Below are positions 59,390-64,000 of a stretch of 64,000 nucleotides of DNA, in pieces. The notes below the pieces were generated by a model. The model saw nothing but the letters and a program-made list of their open reading frames with translations, was not told the DNA's origin and ran no database searches. This stretch comes from Promerops cafer. Its lineage: Eukaryota; Chordata; Aves; Passeriformes; Nectariniidae. Location: assembly GCA_013398275.1 (NCBI GenBank), contig VZSE01009986.1:765043-829042 (forward strand), read 5' to 3'. The position numbers and the translations under genes were made by a program. How positions within the stretch are numbered: position 1 is the stretch's first letter; each line of letters begins with the position of its first letter.

Positions 59390-59908
59390 CTGCATCAGCA
59401 TTAAAAGACAGAAACACATCAGCCATCCCATTCTTCATCTTTTCAGAAAGATTTTATCCTTCATTAGGTGGAATAACCTCAATGTTTGCATTGGGTAGGG
59501 ACTCAGAATGAAAATACCACCCAAACTGGCACAATGTTGACCACCGCTCCAAGGAGTGTGGCTTTGCTAAAAACCAGCATTCATGTTTCACTACACATAC
59601 ATGTTTTCAGCTGCCCTAAAGCAGTAGTTCTATGTTCAACAGTAATATGCTTCCCGGACAAAGTTTACAGGAGATATCTTGGGTCTAAGTATGCTCAGAT
59701 AAGAAAAACCCTTGAGCTCAGAGACCATCAGTGGGAAAATCTGTCCACTTCTCAGTATACAGAAAGCCTCAGCACCTGAGTCTGAGAGAAGCCAGCAAGC
59801 AAGAATTGAGGTGCTGCACTACAGGATCAAGGGATACAGAAACAGCCCCCCAGACCCCACCTGAATTGTTACAGAATCTGCTTCCCCATGGATCACTGGA
59901 GGCAGTAC
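59390..59908 (-). other. DENND1A: DENND1A intron
   Basis: 0.5 kb phase-0 intron from gtactg to gctgatgcag. No feature was recognised. Confidence 0.8.
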
Positions 59909-60010
59909 CTGCTTGAAGAGCTGGAGCTGGATGGCGTTCTGCAGGAACTGCCTCATCACAGACGAACGGTGGGACACGAACGCTTCTTCGCAGAAAGTGA
60001 TGGGCTCCCC
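59909..60010 (-). CDS. DENND1A: DENND1A exon: GEPITFCEEAFVSHRSSVMR
   Basis: 34 codons, phase 0-0, between ctctccag and gtactg. It reads GEPITFCEEAFVSHRSS, then VMRQFLQNAIQLQLFKQ. It is the most N-terminal DENND1A exon in the window; the exons before it lie past 64000. Confidence 0.95.
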
Positions 60011-63000
60011 CTGGAGAGTTCAGAGCATTAAACACTCAAACAGCCTTGACTGAGTCCCTGTGAATCCACTGCCTGCCCCTGACCTTCTTCCCTTCCAAAG
60101 TAAACAGGCAAGGAACATAAGCCTTACCTAGCATTGTGTAAACTGTACTTTATTTGCAGGTCCCAGCCACAGGATGGAAAAACAGGCTGGAAAATTGCAG
60201 ATCATCAAACTAAACCAGGGTGGCTTTACACACATTTTGCTAAAGCTGAAGAACTTTCATCATTCAAAAAGCTAATATTACTTCCTGTCCCCAAAATATG
60301 ACACACAGTCATGTGAATTCTGTATATTCTGCTTATTTGCCTCAGCAGAGCCAGCACAAACGGGTCAGGAATGTCCACTCTATTCTTTCCACATCTCTGA
60401 AAAACTCCTATTGGAGGAGTGGAATTTCCCTTTTTCACAATCTTGTTGGCAAAAGACAGAAATTGTTTTGCAGCTCTACTTTTATCTGATTTTAATAAGC
60501 TATGGTAATGCTGAAGTCTGCTGTGTATCTGCCATAAGGGCACCAATTTCTTCCACACTTCTACAAATACACAACATAGCAAGCAAATATACTTATTGAA
60601 TTAAAAACAAGTAACAAAGCAGGACTAAATTATACTGATGTATAATTATTATGGATGCTCATACCAAAATATATTTGGACTCTTCATCTGTTGAGTATTC
60701 AAAATTAACATTAGATAGCAAAAAGTCTTAAAGCACACCCCTTAAAAGAATGATATCATTCTATTTCTGAAATCTTTACATTAGTAATCTCATTTACCAC
60801 TGGCTGCATTAAATCAAGGCAACAGGGCTGCTAAAATGACTGAGGAAAGGATCAATTGCCTGTTGATCAAATGTCTGTTTAAGCACAGGATGGGTCTTCT
60901 TGACAGAGGGAAGAAGTCACTTTCTTAGGAGAGTTTTTGTCACCCCTTCTTGAGCCAGTGAATTTCCATGGATTTGGAAAAAAAAGCTGGTTTCTTATGC
61001 GATAGTTATAGTTTCAGGGTAGTTTATTTTAAAAATAATAACCTGGTTTTGATTTACTCTTTTTACAGGGAAAACCAAAATCACTACATGCTTTCCAGGC
61101 AAGGAGCGTGAGTGTGAAAGAACCACTTTTTTGTTCTTTGCTGTGGCTTTGCTCTCATCAGAATAAAGAATTATACGACACTTCATAATAAAATAAACAA
61201 AGAGAAAATATTTGGAAAACCAGGTCTGGCTGGTATGTGTGTGTATATAAGACACTGGTGCCAGTCTCCAGGACACACATGACAAAGGTTCTGACTCCAA
61301 AGCAAGGTGTGCACTATGTGAAAGGTTTTACTGCATTTAAATGACTAACAGCTGTCACCTACTTGACCAGTGTGAAAAAGGCTTTCCCATTAGCTTCAGA
61401 TACTGAAACATAACAAAGGATCTCTGAAAAATATTTTATCCATGTCAGAGAAATCTGAGTGAAAAGAGCTGGGAGGAATGGGTAAAGAGAAATGCAGATT
61501 AGTTCACTAGCACAGACATTCACCCAAGGATGGTTTAGCTTTTGTTTAATCCTCACTTAAAAACCCCTTCAAAGGAAACAAGCAGCCCTTCCTATCACCT
61601 AAAAGAATGCAAAGTTTGCCCCATGGCCAGAGCAGAGCGTGGACACCGTGGGATGAGCTCAGCCCTGTGAAGGGGAGGCGGCTGTGCCCTGCTGCACCTC
61701 CAGCAGCTCCTCCTGCGCCCCCAGCAACACACACCCTGCAGCTGGGGCACCAGCAGTGCTAGCACACTTCCTTCCCAAAGTACTAATGATTGAGTTTGTT
61801 CATTAGCTTGATTAGACCTTTTGACTTCTTAAGAGACAATTCAGGCTCAACGGCTGCTGGATGACAGAAAAAAACTTTAATCATCGAGGTCAAGCGTGAG
61901 CTTTGCAGCTCAGAATGCATTAGTGCCTTCCACCCTCGCTGACCTCCCCGAGGTGCACACACTGTTCCACCCCCAGCCACAGCTTCAGGACAAAAAGACA
62001 AGCTGGACAATAAAACCATTTTCCTGACAGATCTGGTTAACTGTAAATTATAAAGCTAATCAGCTCTGCTTTTACTGACAAATGACATTATACACGAGGG
62101 GACACCCGCAGAACTGCAGATATGGTGTGAAATGAATGGTCTTGTTTGCATGTGAAACAAGTAAAAATAATTTGTCCTGAAAAACTCATCAACTCCTAAA
62201 CTTGCTGGTTCCAGCAATTAAAATTCATGCCTTGATTCATCAACACCTTAAATATCCCTTAATCCCCGTTCCAGCTGTAAATGCCTAACAGAGGCTAAAA
62301 TATTGCACTGCAAAGGCTCTAAATGTGTGCACAATAGGACTCGATGAGGAATCTTACTTGATCTGTAATGTTACAGATAATTCACATCTATTTCATGATT
62401 GGATCATAGAATTATTTTTATTACAAAAATGTACACATTTAATCTGCAATCTTAACACAAGAGAGAAAAACTTACAAGATTAAGATTTAAGATTCCCAGA
62501 TGCACTGAAAAAATGGGTGCCTTTTCTTTATGTCTTTGCAAATCTCCCTTTATATGACTATTTTATATTCATCTGGCATAATGAAGTTCATCAGGGCAGT
62601 GCTGCATCTCATGACCCCTGAAAAAGCTGAAAAGTTTCAGCCCACATCTGATCTGCTGCCAGACCTATTTTTAAATTGGAATTCTGTTACATTCTAAAAT
62701 AATGCTTAAAATTACTTAAGGCAGCAACTGGAAAACAAGTGGAGTCTAGGACTTCTTTCAGACTGTTCTAGAGTTTCAGGAAACCTGCTGTTTTATTTTA
62801 AGGAGCCATAATACAGATTAGAAAATAAAGCCCATTTTTGTTTAGTTACACTGTAAAAAATGTCACCACGATCCCTCATAGTCTAAGGAAATCACTTTTC
62901 CTCAGCTCACTGGTCATGGCAGCAACTTTCAGAGTGAGTATAAAGGACGAAAATATGTGGGACAGAAGACAGCTCAGATGACAGAAGGACATGGAGGAAG

Positions 63001-64000
63001 GGACAGAGGCAAACACAAGGGATGCTTCTGGAAAGACACAGGAGCTCAGAGAAGCCATGGAAATCCAACCACTCCCACTCCTGCAGGAGTGTGCACCTGC
63101 ATAACCGTGCTTTGAGGGCAGCACACGAGCGCTGGACAGAACAGCAAGGTAATAAAGACAGGGGTCAAAGGCAGGGGTCAAATTAGGTCACCAGGGAGAA
63201 ACCCTCACACAAGCAAAAAATTTCACAAAACTTGATTCTAAGAGGGGGAAAAAAACCCAACAAAAAGATCACCAACCCCAAGAAGCCAAAGCTGGAGACT
63301 GTTTAGACAGCTCTCAAAGTTGTGCCACGGAAGGCAGGAGTGCTGTGTGTGTGTGTGAGCATGGGCATCAGGAGGGGCAGGTGATGAATTCTGTGCCGTG
63401 CATGCCTTGGGAGCGCGCGGGTGCTGCGGCACAGCCTCGCTACCAAACACCAGCCCAAGAGCTGCTGTGCACAGCTGCACGCAGTGGAACGCGGCGGTTA
63501 AAGGCACACGAGGAGATGCCCACGTGACAGCACACAAGCTGCAAGGCCAGTGCCACTGCAGCATCCCCCAGTACACAGCAAAGCAGAGGCATGCAAGCCA
63601 AGTCCTGTATCACCCGTTTATTATCACCCGATGTTGCAAATAACCACTTCCTCTACAATGGTTATGCTGAAAATGGCAAAGTAAAGCCAGTACGGATATT
63701 CTAGGACTCATCAGCCTTAATTCCATCCAGAATGATAAAGTGAGACAGGAGAATGATCTGGATATATATGTGTCTATATCAAGTACAGCAGCAACCAAAG
63801 GCAAGGCACTGCTCTGCAGACCTTTCCAGAACTGTGACTGCAATGTCAGGGAAAGATTAGCTCATCGCAGCTGAAGAAGGATCAGCAGCCAGCCAGCAGG
63901 ATTCCATAAAGAAAACCTGAAATTGGTGATAGAACACCTGATAGGACATTAGCTCATTCAGCTTGCAATTGCACTGACAAATAACCTCCCATACCCAGTC
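60011..64000 (-). other. DENND1A: DENND1A intron running past the window end
   Basis: 4 kb with no exon of the DENN domain recognised on either strand. A conserved-looking AT-rich block at 61770-62110 is listed separately. Short GT runs near 63344 are the only simple repeats. Confidence 0.65.
61770..62110. promoter_or_regulatory. Candidate conserved intronic regulatory block
   Basis: Dense homeodomain/TALE-type words: ACTAATGATTGAG, TTCATTAGCTTGATTAGACC, TTTAATCATCGAGGTCA (a nuclear-receptor AGGTCA half-site) and AAAGCTAATCAGCTC. They alternate with more GC-rich segments. The texture fits a vertebrate developmental enhancer; conservation is untested. Confidence 0.35.

Larger units (their letters stand above)
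28410..64000 (-). other. DENND1A: DENND1A gene locus (partial, C-terminal half)
   Basis: DENND1A (connecdenn 1) exchanges GDP for GTP on RAB35 and binds AP-2 and clathrin during endocytosis. On the - strand ten exons join in frame, from 5' to 3': 60010-59909, 59389-59302, 58772-58732, 57837-57766, 56700-56644, 51805-51674, 36321-36233, 33176-33048, 30804-30549 and 29696-28410. They total 2253 nt, or 750 residues and a stop. An optional exon lies at 40656-40597. Recognisable family segments are FIDGRLDLLNSGEGFSDVF, SDKLYHQWLSTVR, VRPPRPHVVKRPKSN and the C-terminal VEQLRKRWETFE. The paralogue DENND1B lacks this C-terminus. The N-terminal DENN exons lie beyond the window, and no exon was found between 60011 and 64000. 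Confidence 0.95.

Overview
The window is vertebrate nuclear DNA, most likely from a bird. It holds spliced genes with GT/AG introns and vertebrate-type protein families. It also has a CR1-type LINE 3' end at about 48726-48795, little other recognisable repeat, and compact exons. The species cannot be told from the sequence. There are no bacterial, viral, tRNA, rRNA or CRISPR features.

Two convergent genes fill the window. On the + strand, about 1-22400 carries CRB2 (Crumbs cell polarity complex component 2), from its second coding exon to the stop. Twelve constitutive exons with matching splice phases encode 1443 residues: about 21 EGF-like repeats, three laminin-G domains, a membrane segment and the Crumbs tail with its FERM-binding and ERLI PDZ-binding motifs. 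The exon with the canonical signal peptide lies upstream of the window. On the - strand, 60010-28410 carries the C-terminal ten constitutive exons of DENND1A (connecdenn 1, a RAB35 exchange factor). They encode 750 residues in frame: the end of the DENN module, then a long adaptor-binding, proline-rich tail. The rest of DENND1A lies beyond 64000. The order and orientation match the known CRB2-DENND1A neighbourhood.

The most unusual content is in CRB2. (1) About 860 bp past the normal stop is a second complete terminal exon (22960-23178). It has a 3' splice site of the same phase, its own membrane segment, FERM-binding motif and ERLI end, but its tail reads like that of the paralogue CRB1. (2) Inside the 8.5 kb intron 5781-14252 is an ATG exon (10523-10574) encoding a signal-peptide-like stretch and ending in a phase-1 donor, the phase needed by the exon at 14253. 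Around it are a TATA-like box, homeodomain/OTX-like sites and a near-perfect RFX X-box. Together these predict short Crumbs isoforms of about 1014-1017 residues driven by an internal promoter, by analogy with the known alternative ends of mammalian CRB1.

In DENND1A, a 60-nt in-frame proline-rich cassette exon is predicted at 40597-40656. Several intronic stretches (37790-38120, 38510-39230, 49440-49900, 50130-50340, 61770-62110) have the texture of conserved regulatory DNA, which fits the known position of DENND1A next to the developmental gene LHX2. These calls rest on motifs and reading frames only; no alignment, expression or database search was available.
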